Positions 1-12,300 of a DNA stretch of 64,000 nt are shown here, piece after piece. The position numbers and the translations under genes are program-made. The notes beneath the pieces are model-generated. The model saw nothing but the letters and a program-made list of their open reading frames with translations. It had not been told where the DNA came from and did not search any database. The stretch's first letter is position 1. The number at the start of each line of letters is the position of its first letter. The stretch is from Thuidium tamariscinum. Lineage: Eukaryota > Streptophyta > Bryopsida > Hypnales > Thuidiaceae. The stretch spans positions 6,200,001 through 6,264,000 of the forward strand of contig OX344751.2 of NCBI GenBank assembly GCA_947034885.2, written 5' to 3'.

Positions 1-317
1 TTTATTTTATTCATTTACTGTGCTAAATATCTTAACAAGCTCGATGATGATACCCTGAAGATTACTTTCTTAAGCATTGATGTTCAATTGGTTGTTTAGT
101 GATTAATTACCGGTATACACTCTGTCAAGTTTGGGACACGACCCACAATACTGAACTGATCTCAAGATTTCATTACGCCTAGCCTGGTAAGTTGGCCATC
201 ACTTAGCAGAGCTCTAAGCATGGCTGCTGAATCAATTGTACTGAAATCCGCTCTCTTGACGAACTCGAGTTTCAAGCAGAATTCAAATGAGCTTTGCGCA
301 ACGCCAAGTCTATATTA

Positions 318-854
318 TCATGCCCAAGCTGAATTCAGTAGACAATTGCACAAGCAATTCCCTAGAATCGTGAATAAAATTGACTCCTGTACACTAATTA
401 ATGGTTTCAAATCCTCACGTGTATGAATCGGATGCAAGGATTAATTTGACGCACCTTCAAACTGGAATCTTCTCTCAACAAATGCTTCTCCACATGATGC
501 GTGGAGAGTTCCGGTGCATTAGAAACCCGCGGCACGTCTTCAGTGCCTGCACAACCACCGACAATGTTTTCAGACATTAGTGAATCCTTAGAAACTCCAA
601 GCTAGCTTCAATTAATAGCACCCTCTCTATCATATCTCTCTCTCAATTACTAGCAAGATCTCATTGACAACAACATGCAAATAAACATGATTTGCAGCAA
701 AATAATGGAGTCCATATTCGAGCAAGCAGCTACAGACTGCAAAATTACAAATGCCAGGAGCTAGCCAGCACTAACGTTGCCTCACGGCGTCCGTGATGCC
801 CGAGTTCGAAATCAGTAGCACCATTAGCAACGCTACTCCGACTTTGAGTCCCAT
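318..854 (-). CDS. Probable small secreted protein, three exons
   Basis: I read three minus-strand exons: 854-776, 546-455 and 386-318. The start ATG (854) opens a short peptide with a classical signal sequence: Met-Gly-Leu-Lys, then a hydrophobic core (VALLMVLLI), then a small-residue region. A GTTAGT donor follows at 775. The second exon starts after a GTGCAG acceptor, keeps frame and ends at a GTGCGT donor. The proposed last exon adds a short Cys-containing tail (three Cys within five residues) and a TGA, giving about 79 aa. A TATA box lies about 200 bp upstream. The signal peptide and first donor are what I see directly. The third exon is the least certain, and the gene could instead continue left out of the window. 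No family recognised. Confidence 0.4.
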
Positions 855-1054
855 TGGAACGACCAGGAACGCAGAATCAATCAGCACTAATCCTCAGTCA
901 CCAATTAATACCAGCCAAATCAACGAACGAATTGCTCTCAATCTCTCCAAAAATCTCTCTGTAAGCAAGTATGAAGAGGCTAGAACGTAACCAAGCATGG
1001 AATAGAAGGAACAGAATTCTATCGTGGGTATTCGCTGTTGATTGAACCTCTAAC

Positions 1055-1064
1055 ATATATATAG
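1055..1064 (-). promoter_or_regulatory. TATA box of the minus-strand secreted-protein gene
   Basis: A TATATATAT run sits about 200 bp upstream of the ATG at 854. This leaves room for a 5' leader of roughly 170 nt. Confidence 0.4.
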
Positions 1065-1072
1065 GCACTCCA

Positions 1073-1836
1073 ATTTTCTTACTAAATTTTCGTAGTTACT
1101 CAGAACGGGACTCAGAAACAGTATTAATGCTCTTCAGCTCTTGTCCATGAGCACTGATAGTACCGAAAAATTTAGTCACAAGCAAGGCTTTGATTTTCTC
1201 TTAGCTTCCTGTGATAACATGTCGGTACGTGTTGCTCGGCACACTTTGCAACGTGATTTGTGACCGTGGTTTTAAATGGGGTTAGTTAAGTAACTTCATG
1301 GAATGAGAGCATTCAGGGACCGTGATTAGCTCAGGCGACATTCATTTTTAGCATTTTGCAGTCGTGCATCATCTGACTTGCAGCTCTTTGATGAAGCTTG
1401 TGTGGAAGTGAAAGGCCGGCATGGAAACTGGGGTGGGGGTCTTGAATGAGGCGGTACATTGTAAATGCCATTATAACTGGGAAGGGAATTTGACTGGAGG
1501 AGATTGCCTAGAATGCCTCATACTAAATTACTTTCTTGACAATTCTCACTAATACACATATTTTAGCATCTGTGGTTGGAGGACAAATCCATATCTTAAG
1601 TTAGGTTGTTTGTTTTCTTTTGTTACGGTGAGATCTCTTGCTAACCATGCATCCCTTAATAGCATTCTTGGCACTACCAGAAAGTCTTTAGCGAAGAGGG
1701 GTGTATGGGCTTTGTTTTGTGGTGTTGTCATTTATAGTGTGAAAGGTATTGAATTTTTAATTTTTAATGAATTAAAAAATTAGAAAATTACTTGTACTTC
1801 TATTTTGATTGTAGCAATGGCACATTGGTCCATATT
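1073..1836. other. Non-coding stretch
   Basis: AT-rich intergenic DNA between the presumed promoter and the fold-back element. Short open frames here (for example near 1.55-1.73 kb) show no domain, codon signal or splice context. I see nothing functional. Confidence 0.5.
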
Positions 1837-1840
1837 TTAA

Positions 1841-2569
1841 CCCCTAAAGCCCTGAGGTGCGTTTTTTGGCATTATAAATATTTTGGGTGAATGGAGTTTT
1901 TATTTTTTTTCGCTGAAATTTTACACAAGATGTGCCTGAGGAGTAGCTTTAAGGCCCAACAATTTTCGTAACTTTTGACTTTGTGGTTAAAAAGTTATGG
2001 CATGATATGTTGTTTTCTTTATTCGGAAGGCAGCCCGAGCAGCTGAAAAAACTTCTTTAAAATTTTATTTTTTTTCAAAAGTGAAATTTCAAATTGATTC
2101 TTTAGGTTTTTACAGACATGGGAAGCTTTGTTTCATCCCATTTGGATTAAGGAGTCAAAAGTTATGAGCAATTTTAGTTTGCAGGTAGGTATGGAATTTT
2201 TGAAAACCATACCTACCCGCAAACTAAAATTGCTCATAACTTTTGACTCTTTAATCCAAATGGGATGAAACAAAGCTTCCCATGTTTGTAAAAACCTAAA
2301 AAATAAATTTGAAATTTCACTTTTGAAAAAAATAAATTTAAAGAAGTTTTTTCAGCTACCCAGGCTGCCCTCCGAATAAAGAAAACAACATATCATGCCA
2401 TAACTTTTTAACCACAAAGTCAAAAGTTACAAAAATTGTTGGGCCTTAAAGCTACTCCTCAGGCACATCTTGTGTAAAAAATTTCAGCAAAAAAAAATAA
2501 AAACTCCATTTGTAGTGAGCTGCCCAAAATATTTATAATGCCAAAAAACGCACCTCATGGCTTTAGGGG
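1841..2569. mobile_element. Fold-back MITE, TTAA-flanked, piggyBac-type ends
   Basis: A near-perfect inverted repeat: two arms of about 355 bp read toward each other around a loop of about 12 nt (the turn is GGTAGGTATGG..CCATACCTACC near 2,183-2,220). The outer ends are CCCCTAAAGCC and its complement, each abutting TTAA (1,837-1,840 and 2,570-2,573). A TTAA target and CCC-starting ends are the piggyBac signature. Its right arm is homologous to the right half of the single-copy elements at 50.9 and 52.7 kb, so it looks like two right halves joined head to head. It has no coding capacity. The transcript would form a long hairpin, a natural small-RNA source. Confidence 0.8.
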
Positions 2570-2849
2570 TTAAACTAGGCTATTTTTTGTTTGTTTGTTT
2601 GTCATGGTAAGATCTTTAGATAGTTGATGTCCCTTGGTTGAATTTAGGATACCGCCAAAAAGTTCTCTTGTAAAGAATGGAGTGCATGGGTTTTGTTTTA
2701 TAACATTTAGATCTACAATGTGAAAGCTATTGAATTTCTAAGTTCTTTTGAATTAAAAAATTAGAAAATTACTTATACTTTTATTTTGGTTGAGGCACAA
2801 GACACATTAGTATTAGTATATATTTCTTTTGAGTCATGACATTATTTAA

Positions 2850-3360
2850 GGGTGATTGCAAGAAACACTTGTCCTTTTTCTAGTCCCCTTGACTCCCATT
2901 AGGTAGTTTTTTGCTCATAACTTTTTCATCTTTTTTCCTATCAACTTGAAATATGGAAAGAATTTACACAAAAAAGTTTTATATGTTGTATAATTTTTTC
3001 AATTTTTTCAAAATTAGTTTACTATTTTTAAGCTACCCCCAATTGGCTGTCTACCTTAGCGATTTTGGGGGTTTTAGTCCTATTTTTTACTCAAAAATCC
3101 GAATTTGAAGCTACAACTTGGACAAGTTGGAGTTCTACTAACATTTCAAGGATTGATGGTGAGTTTTTATGAAAATAGTAAAATATTTATTGTCCACATG
3201 GGGTCAAAGTGACCTTCTTTTGCACAAATGCTATGAAGAGGGAAAAACTTTTTTAGAGGAATTTTTTGTTGGAATGTGAGCACAATTTTGTTTAGAAAAA
3301 TGATTTTCTTAGAATAATTTTTTGATTTTTTTTTTAATTATTAAAAATAAAAAAGTTGAC
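2850..3360 (+). mobile_element. Partial copy of a second TIR MITE family
   Basis: It starts with GGGTGATTGCAAGAAACAC, the same terminus as the complete copy at 38,267-38,997. The matching far terminus is not found nearby, so the right edge is approximate. Non-coding and very AT-rich. Confidence 0.55.
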
Positions 3361-4179
3361 AAATCCTTTTTCTGCTATTTTCTGCTCCCTATGGCGGTGT
3401 GAAGTACTTTGAAGTAGTCGATAGTAAGGGAGGAGGTCCATAAACTAACCATCTAAGAGAAGAATGTTCTCTGTGTGGAAGAAGATAGTGCCTAAGATTT
3501 AGAGAAAATAGGACGAAGAAGGAGAAATTGAAGAGGGTTCAGTGCCAATGAGCAGCATATTTTTCTGAGCAATTGTCATTTTTTAAAGCTTAATGAAAGT
3601 AGAAGTACCTTAGCTCGCTATTATGGTTCCTAGGCAAGAGCTGTAATGGAAATGAACAGTAATGGAAACAGTGCAAGTGAGGTCCAGCATGACTCATCTA
3701 CATGCCTAAGATACTCTCTAAACAATCATAAAAGCGTGTGCCTTTTTTTATGTAATGAGCAGGAAGTATGTACAGACAGCTCATGTGCGTTTGGAATTAA
3801 AAAACCAAAAAAAAATACAGGGTCTGTGTCTCAGTCAGAGTACTACTTACTGCAGCGCATTCATCATCCCAAAATGGACAGTTGCAAGACAAAAAGCGTG
3901 GCTGCTGGTGACTAGAAGCGCGCACTTCATTTTTGAAGTTGCTCAGGCCGCCTTCCAGAAGCATGCAGCACCCTAAGCAGAGCTTGACAACTTCTTGTTT
4001 TCAAAAAAGGGTTTCAAAATTGGGTCCGTTGCTAAGAGTCTGCTGCTTTGGCAGGATAGAATTTGCCACTCCCATCCTGCTTCGATGAGGCCTCAGATGA
4101 AGCTGTCTGTCCAGTGATGGCAACGGATAGGAAGAAGGTCGATAAACGCATGCATAGTGCTTAGAATTTAGGATTTGCT
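3361..4179. other. Non-coding stretch
   Basis: Mixed composition with short overlapping open frames (3,646-3,976) that show no recognisable domain. No confident gene. Confidence 0.4.
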
Positions 4180-4370
4180 GCAGAGGAGGTGGCAGCGCTT
4201 CTGCGCGGCATTGCTGGAGCGGGAAATGCGGAAGAAAGGCGGAAGAGGACAGCGGAAGTGCGGAGGAGATGGCGCCGCTCCTGGTTGGCATTGCTGATGG
4301 GAAAGGTAGAAAAGGAAGGCGGAACTGTGGAGGACATGGCGCCGCTCCTACTCGGCATCGCTGGAGCTAG
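4180..4370 (+). repeat. Three-unit GC-rich tandem repeat
   Basis: Three diverged units built on a GAGGA..TGGCGCCGCTCCT..GGCATTGCTG core start near 4,182, 4,262 and 4,331, so spacing is 70 to 80 bp. Both strands are open across it because of composition, so I do not call a gene. Confidence 0.55.
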
Positions 4371-4867
4371 AAAGGCAAAAAAGGACGTCGGACTGCGAAT
4401 CGTGCGGGCCGTGTGTGCCCAGCTGCTGTAGGCTACCGTGTCGGTGAGGAGAGGTCGGCGTAACTCCTTCTCCGAAGTGCTGCCGTAGTGCTATCCACCA
4501 TCGATGTCAGGTAAATAGTGGCACACCTTCTCTCGTCAGCGCTTTTCAGTTTCTTTTTGCTTGCAGTTCAAGCAGGACAAGTACTTTCAAATTCCCTGTT
4601 GGTTGAGAGAAGCCTATGTTGTGATGTCGTGCAGGAGTTCAGTTGCCATCACCTGCTCGCTTATAAGAGTCAGCCAGTCGCCTTCAATCAGAGTTGTCGA
4701 GGTAACGTTCCTTCTCCTCTCAATGCAAAGTTCTATTCTCCAGCTTGAGGATTGAGTGCGCCTTCATTCGAAGTCAGTGTCTGTATTCGTGGAGAAGGAG
4801 AGTGCAGCATAGTGGTGCTGAATGCGGAGCTGCTATTGCCGCTTTCTAAAGAGTGGAACTGCCGACT

Positions 4868-6640
4868 TTAGAAAAATTGACGGGGAAGCATCTGAGGCTG
4901 TCCAGCCCTAATGTCGGCATCAAAGTACTGCAGTTGCGTCGCTACCAGGCTTCTGTTTGAATCCATGTGCATTGCTTGCATGCTGTTGGGTCTCAAGCTT
5001 GTGGTGGCATTCATGTGTAGATGTTGCACTTCAGCAGTGCCGATCGAGTTTGGGAGCTGCTGAAACGGCGCTCCCATGTCACAGTTTGGCTATAGTAACT
5101 GCTCCTGTAAGGCTGGTACCCTGGCAATGCTGCGGTAAGTCCTCTGCTCCGCTGTAGAGGTCGGTAGGACTTGCTGCCTGTACTGCACTCCCATGTTAAA
5201 CTGTCGCTGAACTTCATCTTCTTGTAGCACTCTCATGGTAGGGTTGCTCTGTAGTTGTTGTAGGTTTTGTGCTCCAAGATAGCCACCAATACTGTCCATA
5301 TGATGCCCTACTGTTGAGAACAACTGCTGCTGCTGAAGGTCTCTAAAGTCTTGTTGCTGACGACCTGCGAACATAGGACTCAGTTGTGTATGCTGCAAAG
5401 CGGCGAACACTACATTCAGGTGAGGATGCTGCTGAGGGGCAACAGTCATTTGCGGAGGATGACTGACCTCATGTAAAGTAGGTACACTTCTGGGGTCAGC
5501 CCGTTTATTTTTTGCTCTCCTTCTCTCAATAGCTAGGCGTTGGTTCTCCTTACATATAGGGGGCATAAGTCCATAGTATAGGGCTTGGTAGCCCACTACA
5601 AGATCGTTTCTCTAGATGGCTGCATGTAACTTGTCACCTGCCTCTTTCACACTCTTGATACTCCATTTTTGCTTATATTCTCTTTTACTCCTTGCTAGTT
5701 CAGCCCTAGCGGCCTTTGCTTTCAGTTTCTCTGCTTTCTCTACTGCTCTTCTCTGTTTAGATGACTCCCGTTTTAACTGTTTTCTAATTTTCTCTGCTGC
5801 AGCTGTCTCCCTTTTTGATGCAACTACTTCTAGAGTGATCACATGGTTTTCCTCTATCAACAGCAATGACTTCTTGTAGTCTATGAGAGGCTCCATTGTA
5901 TTCTTGGACATGGTAAATGATGGCAGTTGAGGAAGCTGTAAGAATTTGGTGATACCTTTCCTCATCGCTCCTACATGTGATGTCTCTGCTGTTCCTGCCG
6001 ATACTGGTCCTGTGTATTGCTGCGGTCCACTGTCTGCGCTGCTGCTGGAATTGCCATCGTCTGTGTGTTCACTACAGTCTACAGCGTCGTCACTTTGTAG
6101 TTGGACAAAATAATGGGTGCACTCAGGTAGGTCTAACGGATCTTCTTCTTGAATTTCACGGATTTTCCACTGTGGTACTTCATAAGTGTCTTGTAAATCT
6201 GGACTTACTTCACAGGGGTCTGTAGTATCTTCAGCTGCATTTTCCTTGTAAGCTTCACTGGGTCCCATTTTGGCATCCATAGCTGAGTGATTTATAGGAT
6301 AGAATCCTGTAGTGCGAAATCCACTAACAATATTTTTAGCAGTAAGAGCACGCCTCAGTGCATGAGAGACCCATTGAGCCAAGTCCTCTTTCTTTGGCAT
6401 TTTTCCTAGATGACTTGAGGACCATTTATCTCTGTAGGCTCTGAAGTAGTGCTTGAAGGGTGAAAAACAAGTCACATCCAGAGGTTGTAGAGCATGTGAA
6501 GTATGTGATGGAAAAGTCAGAAGATCAAGTCCTCTAATTTTTGCTAATTTGATCACTTCTAGAGTGACATGGGACTTATGGCCATCCAGAATAAAGAGAT
6601 GTCTATTCTCAGTGGATAACTCATACAGAGTTTGAACACT
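4868..6640 (-). pseudogene. pogo/Tigger-like transposase, C-terminal half
   Basis: Minus-strand coding that starts just before the second catalytic Asp of a DDE_1 (pogo/CENP-B-like) endonuclease. It reads LFILDGHKSHVT, followed by the third Asp in HALQPLDVTCFSPFK (about 6.45-6.6 kb) and the typical GFRTTGFYPIN block. A Lys/Arg/Glu-rich coiled segment (about 5.62-5.85 kb) and a Gln-rich tail (5.1-5.5 kb) follow. One frame runs to the TAA near 4,868 but is interrupted by two TAG codons (5,612-5,614 and 5,090-5,092). The N-terminal helix-turn-helix and first Asp are absent, so this is a truncated DNA transposon copy. Sequence above about 6,640 no longer matches the family. Confidence 0.8.
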
Positions 6641-6997
6641 ATATTCATTAAAATGAGAGTATTCCACTGAATTGAAAGCTTCCAAATACACTCTTTATCA
6701 ACAAACATTCCGAAAAAATTGAGGAATTGAACTAAATTTTATTCATGAATGTAACATATTAACAAGGATAAGGCATTGAACAAAGTCATTACCATGATAA
6801 AAAAAACTCTTATATTTATAGAGAGCCGTATATTTTCAAATTCTCTTCCACATATGACATTTCAATATGTAGAAATCGTCATTAGTGTGTATGTATTTGT
6901 AAGGAGTGTCATTCACTCAGACAATGTATAATGTGTGACGCTGGAACAATGCACCTATATACTTGAGTACTACTCAGCTGTACACTGTGGAAAACAG
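6641..6997. other. AT-rich non-coding stretch
   Basis: Separates the truncated pogo copy from the 3' end of the minus-strand cluster. It probably includes the 3' UTR of the exon ending at 6,998. No other feature seen. Confidence 0.4.
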
Positions 6998-7630
6998 CTA
7001 CATGTCTGATTGTAGCTTAATTGTCCCCATCGCCTTCAAAATCTCTGGTCCACGACTGTAACCATTACACAATTTTTTATATTGTTGAAGCTCTTGTAGC
7101 TTCTGTAACTGTATGAACTTCCGATCCCATTCATTTTGTATCGGATGAGTGTCTCGGCTTAGGGGAACTCCATTGTGTGACTTCGTCCTTCTTATATTTA
7201 GGGCGCTGGCTCGCAGATGCGGATGTACGCCACCATGAGAACGCACACAAATCTTCTTCTCCCTTGATTCACTAGGCAGTGGACAATTTGGTTTCACCAT
7301 TGGTTCTTCGAGCTGGAATTGCTCATACAGCTTCCTCTGCGTCAATTTCTCGGAAGTGGAAGGCGAAGGTGACATCCGCGACGTGAGAGGATCTTTGGAC
7401 CGAAGAGGCGAAGGAGAGCACGACTTCATTAGCGAACGCGTCCGACTTGGCGGACTATCCACTACACCATCTTCTACGGGCCTCACCGAGAAGTCCATTG
7501 TAGAGTTGGCCGTCGCTGCGGAACAAAGGAAGTTCCCGGTACTTAAGATTGCATTCTGCCCGTACTCAAGGAAGGAATCAATAGAAGCCGAGCACGGCAG
7601 TGTGACTTCCTGGACCGGAATAGCTTCCTA
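6998..7630 (-). CDS. Terminal exon of an unknown protein in the palindrome-linked cluster
   Basis: An open frame of about 210 codons starts right after a good acceptor (CTTAG at about 7,631-7,635) and ends in a stop at 6,998. It has a Ser/Pro/Arg-rich segment (PSRTRSLMKSCSPSPLRSK) in the middle. The C-terminus, EWDRKFIQLQKLQELQQYKK, has a faint W-x3-F-x2-L pattern like helicase-associated repeats, which is too weak to name. It lies 335 bp downstream of the FCP1-like gene on the same strand, so it may be its last exon through alternative splicing or a separate gene. The exon is well supported; the function is unknown. Confidence 0.5.
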
Positions 7631-7873
7631 AGGATTGGTCTGGAAATAAAGAGATAACAAATCAAACATCAAGAATGATATAAATTTAGAAACTACTCTA
7701 ACCCAGAAGAAAACATTGGCAAAAGAAACAAACAGACAAGACAATCAGAGAAGGGTGAAGCCGAGCTAAAGAGAAGTAACCACATATTGAACGAAAAATG
7801 ATTTCTCGAATATTTATTTAGAAGTAAATCCGTACATACTCAGCCAAAGCAAAATCGGAGGCTTATGTACAAT

Positions 7874-7891
7874 TAAGGTCGCCTCGATCTA
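7874..7891. promoter_or_regulatory. Degenerate copy of the 19-bp palindrome
   Basis: AAGGTCGCCTCGATCTAA keeps the GGTCG..CGA.CTAA layout of the repeat family but with several changes. It lies just 3' of the FCP1-like stop codon. Confidence 0.35.
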
Positions 7892-7964
7892 AAATGACCA
7901 CACCTCCAATAACCACTAGAGAAGCATCTAGAGGACGCGTTAAAATGCAAAATATTATAAGACC

Positions 7965-9138
7965 CTATCTCAAGCTACTCGATTGCCTCACAATTTCCAT
8001 GAGCCTATTGTATTCCTTCCGGTTTCGCTCATCACACAACATTCTGCGTCCCATTTTTGCGGAACTATTATCCCGAAAGGATTTCAAACCATCGTCGCGA
8101 GCGAGATGGAGACGCTGGAGCCAAGGTAAAAGGTTGTCAAGCAGGAACGTGTCCTTCGGACCGTTGCCCTTGTTTGACCACGTGTCTGGGAGAACAACAT
8201 TCTCTGGCTTGTTGAGAATATGTTTCACCGGACTGTCGTCGACCATGACTGTATTAGTCGGCTTGAAATTCCCGCGGGTAATAGTGAAAAGGTGACTGAG
8301 GTCTTTCAGAAACAACTCCTTGTTTGTGCCTGGCTCCTTGAATACCGTGACGTACCCCGAATTTTCTCTGCACTTCAGCGTGGTGCAAGAGTTCTGCCCG
8401 AAAACGAAATCTGGATATCTTAAGCCGTTGAAGAGATACAAGCAAATCTCTTCAGCAGTGGGCTTTCTCATAGAGCTCCACACTGAGACGTAGGCAAATA
8501 GAGACAATTGTCGCAAAAACTCCGCGCAGTTTGGACGGACATAAACTAGTTTAGGCCCGATAAGCGCGGGGGTGGTTGCCGAATGTGGCTGCCTAGAGTC
8601 TCGAAGACACTTTGGGAAACCCTTGGACTTTGCATCCTCGCAAACACATAGGATCCCATTCAGGTCCAGGACGACATGAAGCCACCTATCCGCCAACCTG
8701 GAACTCAATGGGACCGGAACACCCTCCGACGATTCACCACGAGAACATGCAGGGTCTGATGCCTGCTATCAAACGAAGAGAAGACGATGCTAGTCACTAA
8801 ACAACCTCTCGTGATTGATTTCCCTACTATGAGAATACGGGAAACAGAAAACGGCAGCGAATAAAAAAAGAGAAAAAGGAATCCGTCAAGTGAACAAGCA
8901 ATCATTCATTCATATTACTAACCTCAGGAGGAGGCCCCGTCATTATATGTCCATCTCCCAACGCGACAGTGTCAACAACCTCCAACTCCATCAATGTGGC
9001 ATCACGACTTCCTAGGCCAGCACGAGTAATTTCATCAGGCAGAGCCAGATTATCATCGCTCGCGATTGGCTCGGATTCCACTGCAATTTCATACTCAATG
9101 CCATAAGGATTACTCATGACATTCACAGCGCCTGCCAT
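7965..9138 (-). CDS. FCP1/NIF-type HAD phosphatase-like protein
   Basis: Two exons: 9,138-8,923 and about 8,762-7,965. Exon 1 is an acidic leader (about 72 codons) ending at a GAG|GTTAGT donor. Exon 2 carries the FCP1 homology (NIF) fold. Motif I is VVLDLNGILC, where family enzymes usually have DxDxT, so the second Asp is Asn. Motif II is YVSVWSSM, followed by FVFGQNSC, and motif IV is NTVMVDDSP. The tail is a typical NLLPWLQRL. The family dephosphorylates phosphoproteins such as the RNA polymerase II CTD or acts as TIM50-like scaffolds. The Asn substitution makes full activity uncertain. No transmembrane segment seen. A degenerate palindrome lies 75 bp downstream. The methyltransferase-like gene ends 235 bp upstream, and both share the strand. 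Confidence 0.65.
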
Positions 9139-9329
9139 TGAAAAAAGGTCAAAAATATAATGTGAGAATGCCGTATAAAAATTTCTTATAAGATGAGTGA
9201 TTTTTTACAAAATTGATTTTCAAAAATCAAAATGAAGATCCCTATGGTTTTTCCACGTTGGAGATCTGTATAACGAAGAAAATAAAACCTCTATAATCCT
9301 GTAAGACTATGTAAAAACTATGATACACA

Positions 9330-9348
9330 TTAGGTCGACCCGACCTAA
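9330..9348. promoter_or_regulatory. 19-bp palindrome between two genes
   Basis: TTAGGTCGACCCGACCTAA has one mismatch in the right arm. It sits 25 bp past the stop of the methyltransferase-like gene and about 190 bp upstream of the FCP1-like exon. Confidence 0.6.
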
Positions 9349-9372
9349 ACCGCGAAGCAGCACATGAAAATT

Positions 9373-12300
9373 TTAGCTGGAAGCACCTGCAGAGGCATCC
9401 GAGGTATCCAGCGTAGCCGTCGTGTCATCAACCACAGCAGGGACGCTCTCCACGGCACGTGCAACGACTTCATCGTCCTCAACATCCATTAGAATAATCT
9501 CTGCTGGATCGATGTCAGAATCGGGAGGTGGTAGCGGAGCAGTCATTGGAGAATCTCCGGGAGGAAGAGGAGGCTGCTCACCCTGGATTTTCGGACTCCC
9601 TCTCTCCATCGAGGTACGAGCGGATGCGGCTAAGACAGGTTCAGCGATGAAAGGATTGGGAGCAGAAGTTGATGTCGACGGTACAGAAGCAGCTAAATCC
9701 GCAGGTGCTGGCATCAGAACCTGGGGTGCAGCAGACGAGCTCCTTGGCTGAGGAAGACCTGTTCTATAATTGAGGAACGAACCAAAGGATCCATAACCTG
9801 TACCCGGGATCATCAAAGGTGAGTCACTCGGTCCTGGAAGGGAAGCGCTGATGGGAGTGACGCCCTTCAAGTGGTTCACGATGGCCGCCAAGGTCGCTTT
9901 GTTGTCGGCATTGTGGGAGAAGAGGAGTTCTTTTATCTCATCAAGCCGCTCACTTTGCTCTACATGCAGCGCAAGATTCTGGGCGCGTTCCTTCTTCCGG
10001 GACGCCCTTATCTTTTCTAGCTGCACCCGCATGTCGTCGTCGTCATCGTCGTCATCGTCTTCGTCTCTTCGTCTCTTCTTCTGTGACCTGCTCCGAACGG
10101 GTGTGCTCGCAGGCTGCACATCCATGGGCTGCCCCGATGACGCGGACGACCCCCGCACACTCTGAGTGAGATTCACCGGTGTGCACTGCTCTTCATTGAA
10201 AGCAAGCGTGTCGGTCATTTCCATGTCATCGTCAGTGTTGGCGTTGTCGTCAGACAATTCCTCCACTTCAACTTCAGGTCTTTTCGCCCTGGACAGAGAC
10301 GCTCTTCGTCGAGACGAGGACGGCGTAGATTCCGTTGGAGGCTTTCGCGGGTGAAGCTCCTCATCCACGAAGTACCCCTTTGGAAGGAAGTCGTCTTGGT
10401 CTAAAGATTTGTCCACCTCAACGATTTCAGACCAAAGCTCAGACTCATCAGATGTTCCAACGGCGAACACTCGATATCCTTGCATCTGAGAACAGAAGCA
10501 CATTTTGTAAGTTGGTGAGAATGAAAGCAGAACCACTACCAATTTAGGTCGAGTCGACCTTAAACGAAGATTACATGCCACACTTGACTTGAACATGTGT
10601 AGAGAACAAAGACTTAGAGAATTCGATGGAATTAGGTCGAGTCGAGCTAAAAACACTTACCATGGCAGCGCATGTCAACTTCGCACCACCAAAAACCGAC
10701 AACACGTTCACTGATCCGAGTGCAAAGCGGCGAAGGATATTCAAATAGAACTCCATGCGGAGTTCTGTATTGTGAATCCTGAATGCAATCTCATTGTACA
10801 TTCGAGGCTTATTGAAAACATCTGTGTCAGGAGCCTTGTACGTCCTGCTTGGAAGATGGCATTCCACTCTGGACTTGTCTTGAAGGAAAATGAGAAGCAC
10901 CTTCTCTACCGCCTTGCTATTGCTCGCAGAATAGTCACCCATTCTCTCGTTTTTAGCTGGCAAGTACTCAGCGCTGTCCATTTGGTACTCCTTCAAGACA
11001 GGGTTCTGAGAGATGAATGTGAGCACCTGGGTCTGCTCAACGACATCTGTGCAAATGAACATCCACCTCGGGATCTGTTCAAGTGCTGGCTTCTTCATCT
11101 CTTGGAATGAGCACATCACCGCGTCAAAGTATGGGTTCAGTGGTGTGCACTTTCCCTTGTTCAAAACCACAGGAGTGTATCTGAAGTCAATCACTCCGAA
11201 ACCAATGCCTTGCACCGTCTCCTGCAGCCATGCGCCAGTAAGCCAGTTGTGGTGCTTGTCCGTCTCGATTTCATATGTTCTGTAGTGAGCCACTGTTTGC
11301 GGCTTCACAAAGTTATTGCGACGCGAGAGGAAGGCCTTGAAGAACTGGGCGGCGTAGGGAGACAGCTCCTCCGCTGTCCTATTCTTGGACTTGGTTTGCT
11401 TGGCGTCCTTCCAATAATCCTCCCCTGGTTTTTCAAGGAGAACGTTCATTGTAGCGCTGGTTATGGAGCGACTAATCTTAAATTGCCTCCATTTCTCAAC
11501 GTTCAGAGTGTTGAACGCATTCAACAATCCCAGGGAAGGATCCAACAAGTGCAACTCCCGCTTCACCAAGTACTTTCGCTTGCGCCGCTCCACCCAGTCT
11601 TTTGCGGTGTAGCAGCTCTCCAACACCGATGAAATCATCTTCACTGTCACCTTGGGGTACTGAAGGTTCTGTCTTTTCGGGTTCATATGAAGAATGTGTT
11701 GCGCGAGCTTCTTCAAGTCGTCGTAAGAGAGATTGCCTAACCACTTAAAGAATTCGTGTGTCAGGTTCCCGTTTTCCGACTTCCACCCGGATTTGTCCTT
11801 GAACTTCACCAGAGTGTCTGGGTCAATGAGCTCTCCATGCGCAGCACTTGAAATCACCTCGCTCCAGAGGTCGTAGACGTCGTCTGGCGTAGTGATAATC
11901 TTCAACTCGTTTGTTATCTTCAGCTTCTCTCCGGCGTCTTTCCCTCTTGATGACTTCTGTGATTTCACCACATATAGCATGGCGAATCTGACGTTCATAG
12001 CCTTCACAAATTCCTGTTTGTATACAGTGCAAACTCATTAGTAGGAGTACTGAATTAGGTCGACTCGACCTAAACCATGCGTGCAGATGCGGATTTTAAA
12101 AGAACATAGCCAATGAGATATAGACTTCCAAACATGAGAATTAGGTCGATTCGACCTCAAAGAACCTACCTTGAATTTCAAGGAGTTCTTCTTGTTGTCA
12201 GCGTTGCGTCTGGCCACTGAGGCTGTTCCCACTGGTGCCGCATCCTTCGGATTCCGTGGCCTATCCATATTGATCCAGCATGTTCTTGCACCAAGAATAT

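Noticed and set aside
3646-3976. Overlapping short frames as a gene
   Set aside because: Two frames overlap, low complexity, no homology recognised.
9422-10354. Ser-rich plus-strand frames
   Set aside because: Antisense shadows of the methyltransferase-like gene's acidic and Ser/Pro-rich exon.
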